Source: Alkalihalobacillus bogoriensis ATCC BAA-922 (GTDB taxonomy: Bacteria; Bacillota; Bacilli; Bacillales; Bacillaceae_F). From it: a DNA stretch of 64,000 nucleotides. Under the pieces are notes generated by a model. That model was not told where the DNA came from. It was given only the letters and a program-made list of their open reading frames with translations, and ran no database searches. Positions 1-9,734 of this stretch are shown one piece after another (the stretch's first letter is position 1; each line of letters starts with the position of its first letter). A program made the position numbers and the translations under genes. The stretch spans positions 310,001 through 374,000 of the forward strand of contig NZ_JHYI01000006.1 of the NCBI RefSeq assembly GCF_000621445.1, in the 5' to 3' direction.

Positions 1-3000
1 TCCTCCATTATCCGTGTCATCCCCAGTACCTGGATTTTCTCCATTATCCGTATCTTCACCGTCTCCAGGATTGGGTTCATTTGTCACTTCAAAAGCAGCA
101 AAAATACTAAAATGATTCGTTGCTCCGGTAATGTAGCCTTCCTCGTAAGAGCCGCCATCAAATATCTCTTCCCATTGTTGATCATCTTCATTGAAGTATA
201 AGATTTGAGCTTCACTTACATCTTCAGTGACTTTAAAAGAAAGTGTAACTTCATTTCCTTCTTCAAACGATGAAATTGGCTCTTCTCCTTGTGTTAATGA
301 GAATTTGAAAATATCGCTAACTGCCAATTCTCCATTGACACCTTCACTTAAGAGCTGTTCCATTGTAAATTCAACTGCTCCACTAGAATGTGTAAAGTTT
401 CCAATTGGAATTGTCACTTCAACAACATGGCTATTATCTTCTTCCTTCATAAAACGAATATTAGTTTGTTTCTCTAGTAAAGCGTTAATAATTTCTTGAC
501 TTAGAATAACTTTATTCACATTATTCATTAAAATATCAACCGTCTCGTTTTGAATAATGCTTTCTACTGGGATATCAACATGTCCATCTTCAGACGGGAC
601 AAAAGGTCCCTTTGGTTGTTCTCCTGGTGAATCAGTATCTTCAATTACTTGAACGAGCCTTACATTATCAAGAACCATTGAATATGGTGTTGTTAACTCT
701 CGGTCTGAGCCTTTTCTTCCTAGCCCAAACATAATTTGGCGAACACCATCCGAACTCACCTCTACGATAGTCTCAAATGTTTGCATTTCATTTGTAACCG
801 TAAATGTTTGAATGGGTGAACCCGCTAATTCAACCGACACCTCTCGCTCTTTTTCAGAACTCATGTCAAATTGAATTTTATACATACCAGCTGTCACGTT
901 CGGGTTTTGCAAGAGTTGAATATGCCACCATTCCCAACCTACTTGCTTCACATCGACGTTTAATTTCCCCTGTTCAACCGAGAAATCTGCAAGACCAGCC
1001 CATTGCTCATGCATCCCCATATTAAAAATATTCCAGCCTGGAACAATTTGATCAGGCGCCACGCCAAAGTTGACTGTTGTATCAAATCCGCCATCGATGA
1101 TTAAGTTCTCGCCAACTTCTTTCCAACGTTTTTCACTCGGTTCTTCTGGTTCAGAAGGAGTTGATGGAGATTCATCATCTGGTTCTGTCACACCTGTCAG
1201 TGCTTCTTTTGCTCCCTTTCTTTCTAGACGCACATTATCAAAGAAGACGTCATGAGCATTTAGACTTCCTTGACCAGCCACATTTCCAAGTAAAAATTGT
1301 AAGCTTACGCTATCATCTACAGGCATTTCAAACTCATAACTATAGGTTTGCCATGAAGGTGTAAGATCAACAATCGTCTCATAATAACGATGATAAGAAG
1401 GAGCCCCATTATCGATGACAACCTCAAGTTTACGATTCACCGAAGAGGAAGCATCAAAATGTATAACATAGTCCTTTCCTGCTAGTAAAGACAATTCTGG
1501 TTGAAATAATTGTACATCCCAAGGATGAATTCCAACATTTGCTACGCTTACTTTCGCTTGTTCATTACTAACCTCTACTGTCGCACTTGAGCTATTCCCT
1601 TGGTCATGTTCACCTTGTACGTGTTTTTTCCACGGCTCGATCCCTTCAGAAAAGTCACCATTTTTTAATGGGAATGCTTTTTCTCTTTCACCTTTCACTT
1701 CTAAACGAACATTATCAATGATCACTTCATGATCGTGTCCAATCGCTGAACTCCCTGTTAATCGTCCAAGTAAAAACTTAAGACCAGTCGTTTGTTCTTG
1801 TGTCATTTCAAATTCAAACTGATACGTTTGAACATCTGTTGTAAGAGCTATTTTTTGATTAAAAAATCTTGTATAGCTTGCATTCTCAACGACTACTTCC
1901 ATGTCACGAGCAACAGACGAAAGAGCATCAAATTGCACGACATAGGTATTTCCTGGCTTTAGCTTTATATTTTCTTGCATGAGCATGACATGCCATGGTT
2001 CATATCCTTCGTTTTGAATCGATACTTTCGCTGCTTCCTCTTCAATAAAAACAGACGCTGTTGACGTTCCACCTTCGTGGTCACCTTGGACATGACCAGT
2101 CCAATAGTTTATTCCGGAAGCAAAATCACCATTTTTTAATGGAAATATATCATCTAAAGATAGTTTCGTATTGTTATTCGTTAAACGTACCATTTTAATA
2201 TTGTCTAAAAACACATCATGGTTGTTACCACCAAGATAAAAAACAAGCTGTCCTTCAACATCAGTGACATGGGGCATTGTAAAAGTAAAACTTTTCTCTT
2301 CCATTTCTGTAGAAAGATTGATAGTCTGTGAACTTGAATAGTTTACTTCACCATCTTGACTTAATAACGCTACTTCAATCTCTCTATCACCGCTTGCTCT
2401 CGCATCAAATGTAATTTTATACTCATCATTTTCAAGTAAATTCATTCCTTTTTGAACAACTTGAACAGCAGAAGTTGACGAGCCACCGTCTGTAATCGCA
2501 ACATGTAACTCCCTTTTCTCCTCGCTAACGGAAGCTCTCGCATTTCCATCGTTAGTAATAAAGTTCCAAAATGTCATACGGTCGATATTTCCTTGGTCAA
2601 ATGTACCATTGTACACGTGATTCCCATTGTTTAAAGGTGATTTGGGACCATTCTCATTATATGGATCAACCGCTTCAACTTCTTCTAGTACAACATTCCC
2701 AATCCACACCGGATTCGTATTTAACCCAAGATTAAATTCCAATCTCGCTAAAGCATCTGAGTCATGTTGCATTTGAAATACTAAATCATAAGATTGGACT
2801 TCATTTGTTAATGCAAAGTTTGGACTTGGTGAATAGCCCGTATATCCTCGTTCGGGTCCTGCTCCCAACTTAACATTCATCGTTCGGTTTTGATTTGATT
2901 TCGCATCAAAGCTTAACTTATACCATCTTCCTTTTCCAAGTGTAATATTTTGAATTAATTGCACCGCATATGATTGACTTCCACCATTTATAACATTAAC

Positions 3001-4764
3001 TTTGGCAAAACGTGTACCAGCCACATCTTCAACAGACGCTTGAGCACTTCCGTTAAAATCACTCATAAAAACTAAATTCCAATGGTCCTGATCCCATTGA
3101 CTATTCATTTCCGTATTGTTACGAATTGTTGTAAATCCATTTTCAAACGTTGGATCATACACATAGTTTCCATTTCTAGGTTGTTTCGTATCACTTGGTA
3201 AGTCTTCTACTTCAAAGGCTGGAGGGACAGGTTCCCGATATTCTCTTCCTGTTAGCTCATAGGCTCTGACATATTCGACCTCCACCTGACCAGGGAATGG
3301 TGTTGTTGCATCTGGGTTTCCTCCATACCATCCACCAATGGCTAAATTTAAAATAAGATGAAACTCTTGATCAAACGGTGCAGGGTATGCAAAAGGTGCA
3401 GGATTTCCAGCACTTGTCGAACTCCAATTATTTAATGTTTGATATAAATTTCCATTCACATACCACCGAATTTCCCCCGGTTCCCATTCTACTGAGTATA
3501 CGTTAAAGTCTGTAATATCTTGACCTTCCGGAAAATAATAATCTTTCGCTGTATACGTATTATTTGGCCATTGACCACCGTAATGAATTGCTCCACCGAT
3601 ATGGTCTAATCTACCACCAGCGGCTTCCATAATATCAATTTCTCCAGATGCTGCCCAACCACCATAAACATCATGCTCCGGCATCATCCAAAATGCCGGC
3701 CAATATCCTTGACCTGCTGGTAGCTTCATTTTCGCTTCAAACTTTCCATATTTTTGACTAAATTTCCCTTGAGTGTGAATTTTCCCTGAAGTGTACTGAT
3801 AAGTCCCTCTATTATCAGACACTTGTTCTTTCCGTCCTTCTAATATTAAACGTCCATCTTCCACTTTTACATTGTTCTCATGATAATATTGAAGCTCTTC
3901 ATTTCCCCATCCTGGTACATATGTTCCATCTGGTTGAACAAAGCCATTTCCTGTGTCAATTGTCCATTTTGAAAGGTCTAACTCCTCTCCTTCGAAATTA
4001 TCCTCCCATGTTAAGCTCCATTCTCCATCCACGAAGCCTGAATCATCATTTTGTTCATGTTCTTCATCTTCGTCTCTTCCTTCATTTTCACCTTGCTCGT
4101 TATCGCGAGGTTCTTCATGAATCGGTTCTTCTACCTCATGATCCTCTCTTGGCTGTTCCTGATCTTCTGAGGGAGATAAAGTCGTAATCGTATAAGGTAA
4201 CATCACTTTTGAAGACTCATTATCGTTACCCATTTTCAAAAGGGCATCCCCATCACCAAAGCGAATCCAGACATCGACTTGAATTCTTCCATTTTCTAAT
4301 GGCGAAAGTGCGTCTCCTTCAATTTCTAATAGGTTTCTCGTAAATTGTTCATATTCATCATAGACAGCGTTCGTTGCCATAACATCATTTGGTGCTGTTT
4401 GCTCTATGCGGTCCCACTGCCCATCCCCATTAAAATCATAGGACACACTGACATCAAGACCCAACCCCGACGTTAAACCTGTTATAGACAACTCAGAAAT
4501 TGCGTGTTCTAAGTCGTTTTGGACACCATATACCCCTTCAAGTAAGTAAGAAATTTTCTCTTGCGATTTGGGAATTATCTCTTCTACATCTTCTGTGCCT
4601 TTATCTGCAGAAAGCAACTTCCTATCATCATGGCGCACTAAATAAAATAGATTTGTAGTTTCATTTTCATCTATGGTTCGTTCGGCAGCATTTGTTAACA
4701 TACTACTAAAATTAGAACTGATTAATAAAAAGATAAGGAATAAACTAAACCACTTTTTACACAT
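1..4764 (-). CDS. Secreted multimodular GH16 endo-beta-1,3-glucanase (laminarinase), 3' end outside window
   Basis: The reading frame is open from the ATG at 4764 (ribosome binding site GGAGGGG) to the left edge: 1588 codons, no stop. Order of parts: signal peptide (about 1-27, ending near TNAAE); an N-terminal region (30-195) with a calcium-loop-like DFNGDGQWDR; an acidic linker (199-246); a GH16 catalytic domain (about 248-505) with the laminarinase motif GEIDIMEAAG, so the nucleophile is Glu375 and the acid/base Glu380. Five CBM4/9-like modules follow, starting near residues 531, 713, 878, 1035 and 1221, with headers such as LKNGDFASG and LKNGDFSEG. A C-terminal beta-rich domain (about 1395-1570) leads into an Asp/Asn/Gly/Pro repeat linker at the edge, which suggests cell-wall attachment (SLH or LPXTG) further out. 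Expected role: cutting beta-1,3-glucan outside the cell. An operator of the local LacI protein lies 137 bp upstream. The fold and chemistry are sure; exact polymer preference is inferred. Confidence 0.93.
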   Translation of the reverse strand, partial: MCKKWFSLFLIFLLISSNFSSMLTNAAERTIDENETTNLFYLVRHDDRKLLSADKGTEDVEEIIPKSQEKISYLLEGVYGVQNDLEHAISELSITGLTSGLGLDVSVSYDFNGDGQWDRIEQTAPNDVMATNAVYDEYEQFTRNLLEIEGDALSPLENGRIQVDVWIRFGDGDALLKMGNDNESSKVMLPYTITTLSPSEDQEQPREDHEVEEPIHEEPRDNEQGENEGRDEDEEHEQNDDSGFVDGEWSLTWEDNFEGEELDLSKWTIDTGNGFVQPDGTYVPGWGNEELQYYHENNVKVEDGRLILEGRKEQVSDNRGTYQYTSGKIHTQGKFSQKYGKFEAKMKLPAGQGYWPAFWMMPEHDVYGGWAASGEIDIMEAAGGRLDHIGGAIHYGGQWPNNTYTAKDYYFPEGQDITDFNVYSVEWEPGEIRWYVNGNLYQTLNNWSSTSAGNPAPFAYPAPFDQEFHLILNLAIGGWYGGNPDATTPFPGQVEVEYVRAYELTGREYREPVPPAFEVEDLPSDTKQPRNGNYVYDPTFENGFTTIRNNTEMNSQWDQDHWNLVFMSDFNGSAQASVEDVAGTRFAKVNVINGGSQSYAVQLIQNITLGKGRWYKLSFDAKSNQNRTMNVKLGAGPERGYTGYSPSPNFALTNEVQSYDLVFQMQHDSDALARLEFNLGLNTNPVWIGNVVLEEVEAVDPYNENGPKSPLNNGNHVYNGTFDQGNIDRMTFWNFITNDGNARASVSEEKRELHVAITDGGSSTSAVQVVQKGMNLLENDEYKITFDARASGDREIEVALLSQDGEVNYSSSQTINLSTEMEEKSFTFTMPHVTDVEGQLVFYLGGNNHDVFLDNIKMVRLTNNNTKLSLDDIFPLKNGDFASGINYWTGHVQGDHEGGTSTASVFIEEEAAKVSIQNEGYEPWHVMLMQENIKLKPGNTYVVQFDALSSVARDMEVVVENASYTRFFNQKIALTTDVQTYQFEFEMTQEQTTGLKFLLGRLTGSSAIGHDHEVIIDNVRLEVKGEREKAFPLKNGDFSEGIEPWKKHVQGEHDQGNSSSATVEVSNEQAKVSVANVGIHPWDVQLFQPELSLLAGKDYVIHFDASSSVNRKLEVVIDNGAPSYHRYYETIVDLTPSWQTYSYEFEMPVDDSVSLQFLLGNVAGQGSLNAHDVFFDNVRLERKGAKEALTGVTEPDDESPSTPSEPEEPSEKRWKEVGENLIIDGGFDTTVNFGVAPDQIVPGWNIFNMGMHEQWAGLADFSVEQGKLNVDVKQVGWEWWHIQLLQNPNVTAGMYKIQFDMSSEKEREVSVELAGSPIQTFTVTNEMQTFETIVEVSSDGVRQIMFGLGRKGSDRELTTPYSMVLDNVRLVQVIEDTDSPGEQPKGPFVPSEDGHVDIPVESIIQNETVDILMNNVNKVILSQEIINALLEKQTNIRFMKEEDNSHVVEVTIPIGNFTHSSGAVEFTMEQLLSEGVNGELAVSDIFKFSLTQGEEPISSFEEGNEVTLSFKVTEDVSEAQILYFNEDDQQWEEIFDGGSYEEGYITGATNHFSIFAAFEVTNEPNPGDGEDTDNGENPGTGDDTDNGG

Positions 4765-4900
4765 AATTTCCCCTCCATAATATAATGGTAGTCTCCAAGA
4801 TTTACTACAACTTCATCATTGTAAACCCTTTCAAATTAAAACTGTATAGTGTCTTTACACCAACACTTCATTTAATTTACAATTCCTCCTTTCATTAAAG

Positions 4901-4916
4901 TGTAAAGCGCTTTCGA
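4901..4916. promoter_or_regulatory. LacI-family operator-like palindrome upstream of the GH16 gene
   Basis: TGTAAAGCGCTTTCGA shares the core AAAGCGCTTTCG with the perfect site CGAAAGCGCTTTCG in front of the local lacI gene (10770-10783). It lies between the converging end of the phosphorylase gene and the GH16 start. It also resembles a cre box, so CcpA could bind it too. Confidence 0.6.
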
Positions 4917-4929
4917 TTTTCTTTCTTTT

Positions 4930-4955
4930 GGGGACGCCTTTTTTCAGGCATCCCC
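4930..4955 (-). terminator. Hairpin downstream of the GH161-like phosphorylase gene
   Basis: GGGGACGCC and GGCATCCCC form a 9-bp stem (one G-U pair) 13 bases after the phosphorylase stop codon. No strong T-run follows on the minus strand, so termination strength is uncertain. Confidence 0.5.
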
Positions 4956-4968
4956 CCATTTTCTAAAG

Positions 4969-7900
4969 TTATTCAAGATAGACTTTCATCTGTTTCACTT
5001 CTCCACTCCGTACCGATGCCGCTAACTGTCCTTTTATCGTTTTCTCTTCAACGACTCCTACCTCACCACTGTGAAAGACTAATTCATATTTATACGGGAC
5101 GACAGCCTCTTTACCAAAAGTCGCATTTCTTTTTGGATTAATATAGGTTACTTGACATTGTCCTAAAAAAGTAAATGTGACTTCTCCCTTTTCTGTAAAC
5201 ATCCAATCTGGTAATGTCGGTGTAAGGGTTAACGTCAACGTTTCATTTTCATAAATAAAAGGGGTCTTCCCTGCCATCATGACAAACCACATATTCAAGA
5301 ATTCAATCGTCGACCCACTTAATCGAGAGACAAAACCTCTCCCGTGTAAAGAAGGATCCGGGTTTGCACTACTTGCAATAAATGATGAGTTTTCTAAAAT
5401 ACTTCTTCCATACATTTCTGGGTCCAAAAACGGTATCATAGCCTTTTGCATATCTTCAAAAAACTGTTCCGCTAAACCGGCTTTTAACACTTCTAGTAAA
5501 TACTTATATTCCATGTGTAAAAAAATCGATTCATTTTCAAGCCAACCCGGAGTAAAAGAGTTAGCTCTTCCTAACTCATCTGGCTCATGTTGTATAGACA
5601 TTGATGTTTTGTACATCCCTAATTTTTTATCGTAAATGTCAGAAGCTCTTACTTTATCATAAATTTCTTTTGCTTCCTGTTTCGATTTTGTCACTTTTAA
5701 CCATTTAACAATACCTTCTAAGAACGGGACAACCGGAATAGGCTTCCACTTTATTTCATCCAAAGCGAGCGTAGAAATCGAAGACTGAATTGGTTCAAAA
5801 TAAAAATAAGTAGCAGGTAAATCCGAACTATAACTATGAACACGTTCAATTCCGGTTTCCACACGGTCTTTAAATAGAACTAACATTACTTTTACCTCTT
5901 CAAAGGAAAGCGTAATTTCATCGCCAAGGACACCGTATCTTACTGACTCACGATACCTCTCTCGTAATGATGTCACTTTGTTCCAATACGCATGCTCACT
6001 TTCATCAGAAGCTTCATCAACTTTTTTTATTGCACATAGTACTCCTTTTAAAAACTCGTAAGTTTCCATCGGTAAGTGAACTTCATAATTTCCATTTACC
6101 TTTAATAAAAGGTCGATTAGACGATTAATTTCCATTAGCTCTGATGTACTAGACCCTAACATCCCTGGTAATCCATTTAAAGAATCATTCCATCCGGGCT
6201 TATCGGCTTCCATTTCAACCCCTAAACCATATGGAGCCAAAGTCGCTGTTTTGATTAAGGTGAGCAAAAATAACTTTGAATACAAATTTGTTTGATACTT
6301 TTCACCTTGTCCATATTTTGTTTTCACCCATAATGCACCATCATTTGAGGACGCTTGTAAAAGTTTTTGTTTGTCTTTAGCTATCGCCTCATATTGACGA
6401 AGCTTTTCATTCGTGATTTGATATTTATTTTCTCGTTTCTTCACAAAAGCTGGACTATCAAAAAACAAATAAGACCGTTCAAAAAATAAATCTTTCACTT
6501 TATCCGGATATATCGTTAAATAACTTTCAATTAAATCTAAGTTATACGTCCAATGATCGATCCAATAACCTTCACCAAATTCTGCCTGATACTGTTCTTC
6601 CGAATTAAGGAGGACATCGACTAAAAATTGTTCGAAGTTTGTTTTTAATTCAATGCTATGATCGGAAATAAAGTGCTTTAACTCCCCCGGTGTAAAACTC
6701 GCTTGAAAGAAAGCTTCTACTTTCTCAACATCAGTATCAGAAAAATAAGTTGAATAAGAGAAGGACTCTTTCAGCTTGTAACGAACTCCTTTTACGCCAA
6801 GTGGGTTATACCCATCTAATTGAATGAAACTCATAAATTGTTTAATGTTAGCATCACTCACTTTTGGTTCAAAAAAGATATCACATCGTCGGTTTTGATT
6901 GATGTCGCGGTAGTTTCCGTTTCCTTGAGAGTAAAACGTTGGACTAATAGAGAAAAAGTTATAATCTCTTTCTAAGTCGCCATGTTTTCTTGAATACAGA
7001 TAAAAAACTTTCTTTTTCTCTCCTTTTTCAAATACAACCGGGAACCCGCCTCGCAGTCCATTATCTAAAAAACTTTGTCGACAATACGCATCAAAAACAG
7101 GCTGTGCCGTTACTGTTTCAATTGGATTTACAATCTCCTCAGTCATGCTCCTTGCCTTTTCTTGCATTTCTTTTAAATAAGGCTGTGTCATCACTTCTTT
7201 AACATAAGATTGAACGATCTGTAATGACGAGGCATGTCCGATAGTCGTATACATTTCGATTTCCTCTTGGGCCTCTAGTTCAAAGGCAAAAGGCGAAAAG
7301 CCGCAAGATACTTTATTTGTTGTGACTTGATTTTGTTCAAGTAATTGTGAGATAGAATGGTTAGCAAACTTTTTAGGAAATTGCATGGAAGTATCTGAAC
7401 CAAAAATAACATCTCTATCAACAATAGGTGTACTATATTTCAACTTTTCTCCTTGAACCATCATACTTATATAAAAGTTTCCTTCATTGATTTGCTTTAC
7501 TTCTGCTGAATCTTCCATACTCCCACGTAACGTATAAAAAGGAATGCCTTGTTCTAAGTTTTTCACATCAAACCAGCTTTTTAATGTATGACCGAGCTCT
7601 TTATAAGCTGCATTAGACACTCCACTAGGTAATATCGTCGGTATTCCATCTAATAGTTCAAATGAACGTCTTGTTCGTCCCCCATTTTTCAATTTCACAT
7701 GACGGACGAGGGCTGCTACTTTGGAGTGAGGCAAAATGAAATATTCGATTTCTAAAGTGAATCCATACTTGTCATTATCGTAAATGAGTTTTAATGTATT
7801 TTCGTTAATGACCATCTTTTCCTTCCCATACTGATCGGAAGCAGAAAAAGGTTCAATTATCGTCATATCGTCGTCATGCTGAATTTTGATAAACGTTCGA

Positions 7901-8133
7901 AACCCATGAAGAAACACATTTTGATAGGCTTTATCGGCTGGATAAAATTCTGATATAGCCTTATTTTTATCTTGAATACCAAAGCTTGCGATCCCTTGAC
8001 CGCGGCTAACGTAAAATACCCACATTGGAATCCCGTCAACACCCGCGATACCAGGTAAAAAGCTCGAAAAAGGCGGAAGTTCTTGATATTGATTAATTTC
8101 AAACGAACGATCATTATTAAGTGAATACATCAT
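4969..8133 (-). CDS. Intracellular inverting glycoside phosphorylase, GH161-like (beta-1,3-oligoglucan phosphorylase candidate)
   Basis: A 1054-residue protein without signal peptide or membrane segments, so cytoplasmic. It has the layout of GH94/GH149/GH161 phosphorylases: an N-terminal beta-sandwich (for example VFYVSRGQGIASFGIQDKN) followed by an (alpha/alpha)6 barrel. The barrel holds GWNDSLNGLPG, which matches the catalytic-acid region of these families and makes Asp650 the likely general acid. Length and first residues fit GH161, whose characterised Paenibacillus member phosphorolyses beta-1,3-gluco-oligosaccharides to glucose 1-phosphate. I assign it from memory of the family, not a search; GH94 or GH149 is the alternative. 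It starts 10 bp after the GH30 gene, so the two form an operon. The site GGAGGGGTA precedes two ATGs (8133 and 8130), and either could be used. Context with a secreted laminarinase supports the beta-1,3-glucan role. Confidence 0.75.
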   Translation of the reverse strand: MMYSLNNDRSFEINQYQELPPFSSFLPGIAGVDGIPMWVFYVSRGQGIASFGIQDKNKAISEFYPADKAYQNVFLHGFRTFIKIQHDDDMTIIEPFSASDQYGKEKMVINENTLKLIYDNDKYGFTLEIEYFILPHSKVAALVRHVKLKNGGRTRRSFELLDGIPTILPSGVSNAAYKELGHTLKSWFDVKNLEQGIPFYTLRGSMEDSAEVKQINEGNFYISMMVQGEKLKYSTPIVDRDVIFGSDTSMQFPKKFANHSISQLLEQNQVTTNKVSCGFSPFAFELEAQEEIEMYTTIGHASSLQIVQSYVKEVMTQPYLKEMQEKARSMTEEIVNPIETVTAQPVFDAYCRQSFLDNGLRGGFPVVFEKGEKKKVFYLYSRKHGDLERDYNFFSISPTFYSQGNGNYRDINQNRRCDIFFEPKVSDANIKQFMSFIQLDGYNPLGVKGVRYKLKESFSYSTYFSDTDVEKVEAFFQASFTPGELKHFISDHSIELKTNFEQFLVDVLLNSEEQYQAEFGEGYWIDHWTYNLDLIESYLTIYPDKVKDLFFERSYLFFDSPAFVKKRENKYQITNEKLRQYEAIAKDKQKLLQASSNDGALWVKTKYGQGEKYQTNLYSKLFLLTLIKTATLAPYGLGVEMEADKPGWNDSLNGLPGMLGSSTSELMEINRLIDLLLKVNGNYEVHLPMETYEFLKGVLCAIKKVDEASDESEHAYWNKVTSLRERYRESVRYGVLGDEITLSFEEVKVMLVLFKDRVETGIERVHSYSSDLPATYFYFEPIQSSISTLALDEIKWKPIPVVPFLEGIVKWLKVTKSKQEAKEIYDKVRASDIYDKKLGMYKTSMSIQHEPDELGRANSFTPGWLENESIFLHMEYKYLLEVLKAGLAEQFFEDMQKAMIPFLDPEMYGRSILENSSFIASSANPDPSLHGRGFVSRLSGSTIEFLNMWFVMMAGKTPFIYENETLTLTLTPTLPDWMFTEKGEVTFTFLGQCQVTYINPKRNATFGKEAVVPYKYELVFHSGEVGVVEEKTIKGQLAASVRSGEVKQMKVYLE

Positions 8134-8143
8134 TACCCCTCCA

Positions 8144-9481
8144 TTAATGAATCACATATGTCACAATTGAATGCGCTGTCACTATGACTTCTGCTGATTC
8201 CTCGTCGATGGAAAACATTAGCTTTTCGTTTTTATCGGTTTCATTTAATACAACGACGACAATTTCATCTTGTTGTTTAAATGCTATTATCGATATATTG
8301 GGAACATTTGAATCAACCTCAATTCTGACTGCTCCTCGTTTAATAAAACGACTAAAGTGCCCAATAGCATAATAAGAACTGTTATAATAAACAACATCTT
8401 TTTTTGTGTCGACAATAATCGGTGCATCACAATAATTCCCCACATGATTAGGGCCACCTTTTTCATCTAACACAATATTCCAATCAATGAACCCTTCGAG
8501 CCAATGATTCATATCTCCAATAATATTACGGGCATATCTTTCTCCTGTATGCCACTCTCCTATTTTCACACCACCTTCAATGCAACCTTCTGTAAATAAA
8601 AGATGTTTATCAGGAAAAGCTTCATGCACTTTTGATAGGTTCTCAAACTCCTCTGATACATACCAATGATTTCCAATACCCCAAACATATTTGGCTGCTT
8701 CTGGATCCTCTAATACGGTTGTCGCTCTTTCTACAATGACATCACGATTATGATCCCAAATGACAATCTGTTTATCACTTAAATCGTGCTTGTGTAGGGT
8801 AGGCCCTAAAAAGTCTTTTACAAAGTCACGTTCTTCTTCTGCTGTATAAATACACGAATCCCATACTTGTACAGCTTCAGGTTCATTTTGAACAGACACT
8901 CCCCAAATCGGCACTCCTGCTTTTTCCATTTCTTTAATATACTTCACATAATAATTCGCCCAAACTTGGCGATATTCAGGGATTAGTTTCCCACCATTGT
9001 TCATTTCTCCATTCGTTTTCATCCATGCGGGCGGACTCCAAGGAGAAGCTAAAATGGTTAATGGTTCGTTAGCTATAGCCATAGCCTCTTTAATCAAAGG
9101 AATGACATATTTCCATTCTCGTTCAATTGAAAATGACGCCAGTTCTTTATCCCCTTCATCCACATATGTATAATTTTCCAATGCAAAGTCGCAACTATGA
9201 ATATGAGTTCGACCTAATGTGTAGCCTAAGCCAATGTTTTTATCAAAATATGCGTCAAGCACTTCTTGCCTGTGCCGGGGTGAAATTTGAGCTAAGCTAT
9301 ACGCGGCTGCTTCGGTAAAAGCTCCTCCAAATCCCATCCATTGTTGAAATGTACGGTCAGGATTCAAAGACACAACATGTTTGTCATCTACCGATTGATT
9401 TACAAACGTAATCATCGCTTTTTCTTCCCACTTCTTTTTTTGGTTTTTATTCGACTCCACTATTCTCATCTTCCTTGGCAT
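8144..9481 (-). CDS. Intracellular GH30 beta-glycosidase (beta-glucosidase or beta-1,6-glucanase type)
   Basis: The GH30 (beta/alpha)8 barrel is clear: FGGAFTEAAAYSL near the start, SPPAWMKTNGEMNNGG, the acid/base motif SVQNEPEA (Glu200) and the nucleophile motif LLFTEGCIEGG (Glu298), then the usual C-terminal beta domain. The frame extends to a GTG at 9490, but that GTG lies inside the ribosome binding site GAGGTGATT, so ATG 9481 (MPRKMR) is the likely start, giving 445 residues. There is no signal peptide, so it acts on imported sugars. Bacillales GH30 enzymes of this type (GH30_1/GH30_3) cleave beta-1,6- or beta-1,3-linked glucosides. Next to a laminarinase and a beta-1,3-glucan phosphorylase candidate it probably removes beta-1,6 branches. 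The substrate is inferred. It is the first gene of an operon with the phosphorylase and has two LacI operators upstream. Confidence 0.88.
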   Translation of the reverse strand: MPRKMRIVESNKNQKKKWEEKAMITFVNQSVDDKHVVSLNPDRTFQQWMGFGGAFTEAAAYSLAQISPRHRQEVLDAYFDKNIGLGYTLGRTHIHSCDFALENYTYVDEGDKELASFSIEREWKYVIPLIKEAMAIANEPLTILASPWSPPAWMKTNGEMNNGGKLIPEYRQVWANYYVKYIKEMEKAGVPIWGVSVQNEPEAVQVWDSCIYTAEEERDFVKDFLGPTLHKHDLSDKQIVIWDHNRDVIVERATTVLEDPEAAKYVWGIGNHWYVSEEFENLSKVHEAFPDKHLLFTEGCIEGGVKIGEWHTGERYARNIIGDMNHWLEGFIDWNIVLDEKGGPNHVGNYCDAPIIVDTKKDVVYYNSSYYAIGHFSRFIKRGAVRIEVDSNVPNISIIAFKQQDEIVVVVLNETDKNEKLMFSIDEESAEVIVTAHSIVTYVIH

Positions 9482-9642
9482 TGGAATCACCTCATATTAG
9501 ATTCATTTGTAACTAGCATGTTCTTTCTTTATTCCACTATTCTTATTAAAACGTTGTTGTCGCATCGTTTGTTGCTTTAAAGTTGAGTGAACTATATATT
9601 TTCCATTAAAAGTAAAAAACTTTGATTTAAATTTAACTTTCC

Positions 9643-9656
9643 CGAAAGCGCTTTTA
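9643..9656. promoter_or_regulatory. LacI-family operator-like site (distal) upstream of the GH30-phosphorylase operon
   Basis: CGAAAGCGCTTTTA keeps 12 of 14 positions of the perfect site at 10770-10783. It lies in the 250-bp gap between the lacI stop and the GH30 start, 162 bp before the GH30 ATG. Confidence 0.6.
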
Positions 9657-9699
9657 CCTTATTTATTAATTTATAAAGCGCATACAATTTTTTAATAAT

Positions 9700-9713
9700 C
9701 TGAAGCGCTTTCG
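9700..9713. promoter_or_regulatory. LacI-family operator-like site between lacI and the GH30 gene
   Basis: CTGAAGCGCTTTCG keeps 12 of 14 positions of the perfect site. Its centre is 57 bp from the centre of the site at 9643, a distance that would allow looping. A degenerate half-site (AAAGCGC at 9675-9681) lies between them. It is also just downstream of the lacI stop codon. Confidence 0.58.
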
Positions 9714-9734
9714 GAAATATGAGCGAAAAAGCCT

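Noticed and set aside
1-1364. Plus-strand short frames at the left edge
   Set aside because: The minus strand is continuously open from 4764 with clear GH16, CBM and linker domains, so the plus frames are shadows.
4764-4968. A simple cre box only, in front of the GH16 gene
   Set aside because: The match is better to the local LacI palindrome (10770-10783) than to cre; kept as a LacI-type operator with CcpA as an alternative.
5279-5635. 118-codon plus-strand frame inside the phosphorylase gene
   Set aside because: Antisense shadow; no ribosome binding site or recognisable domain.
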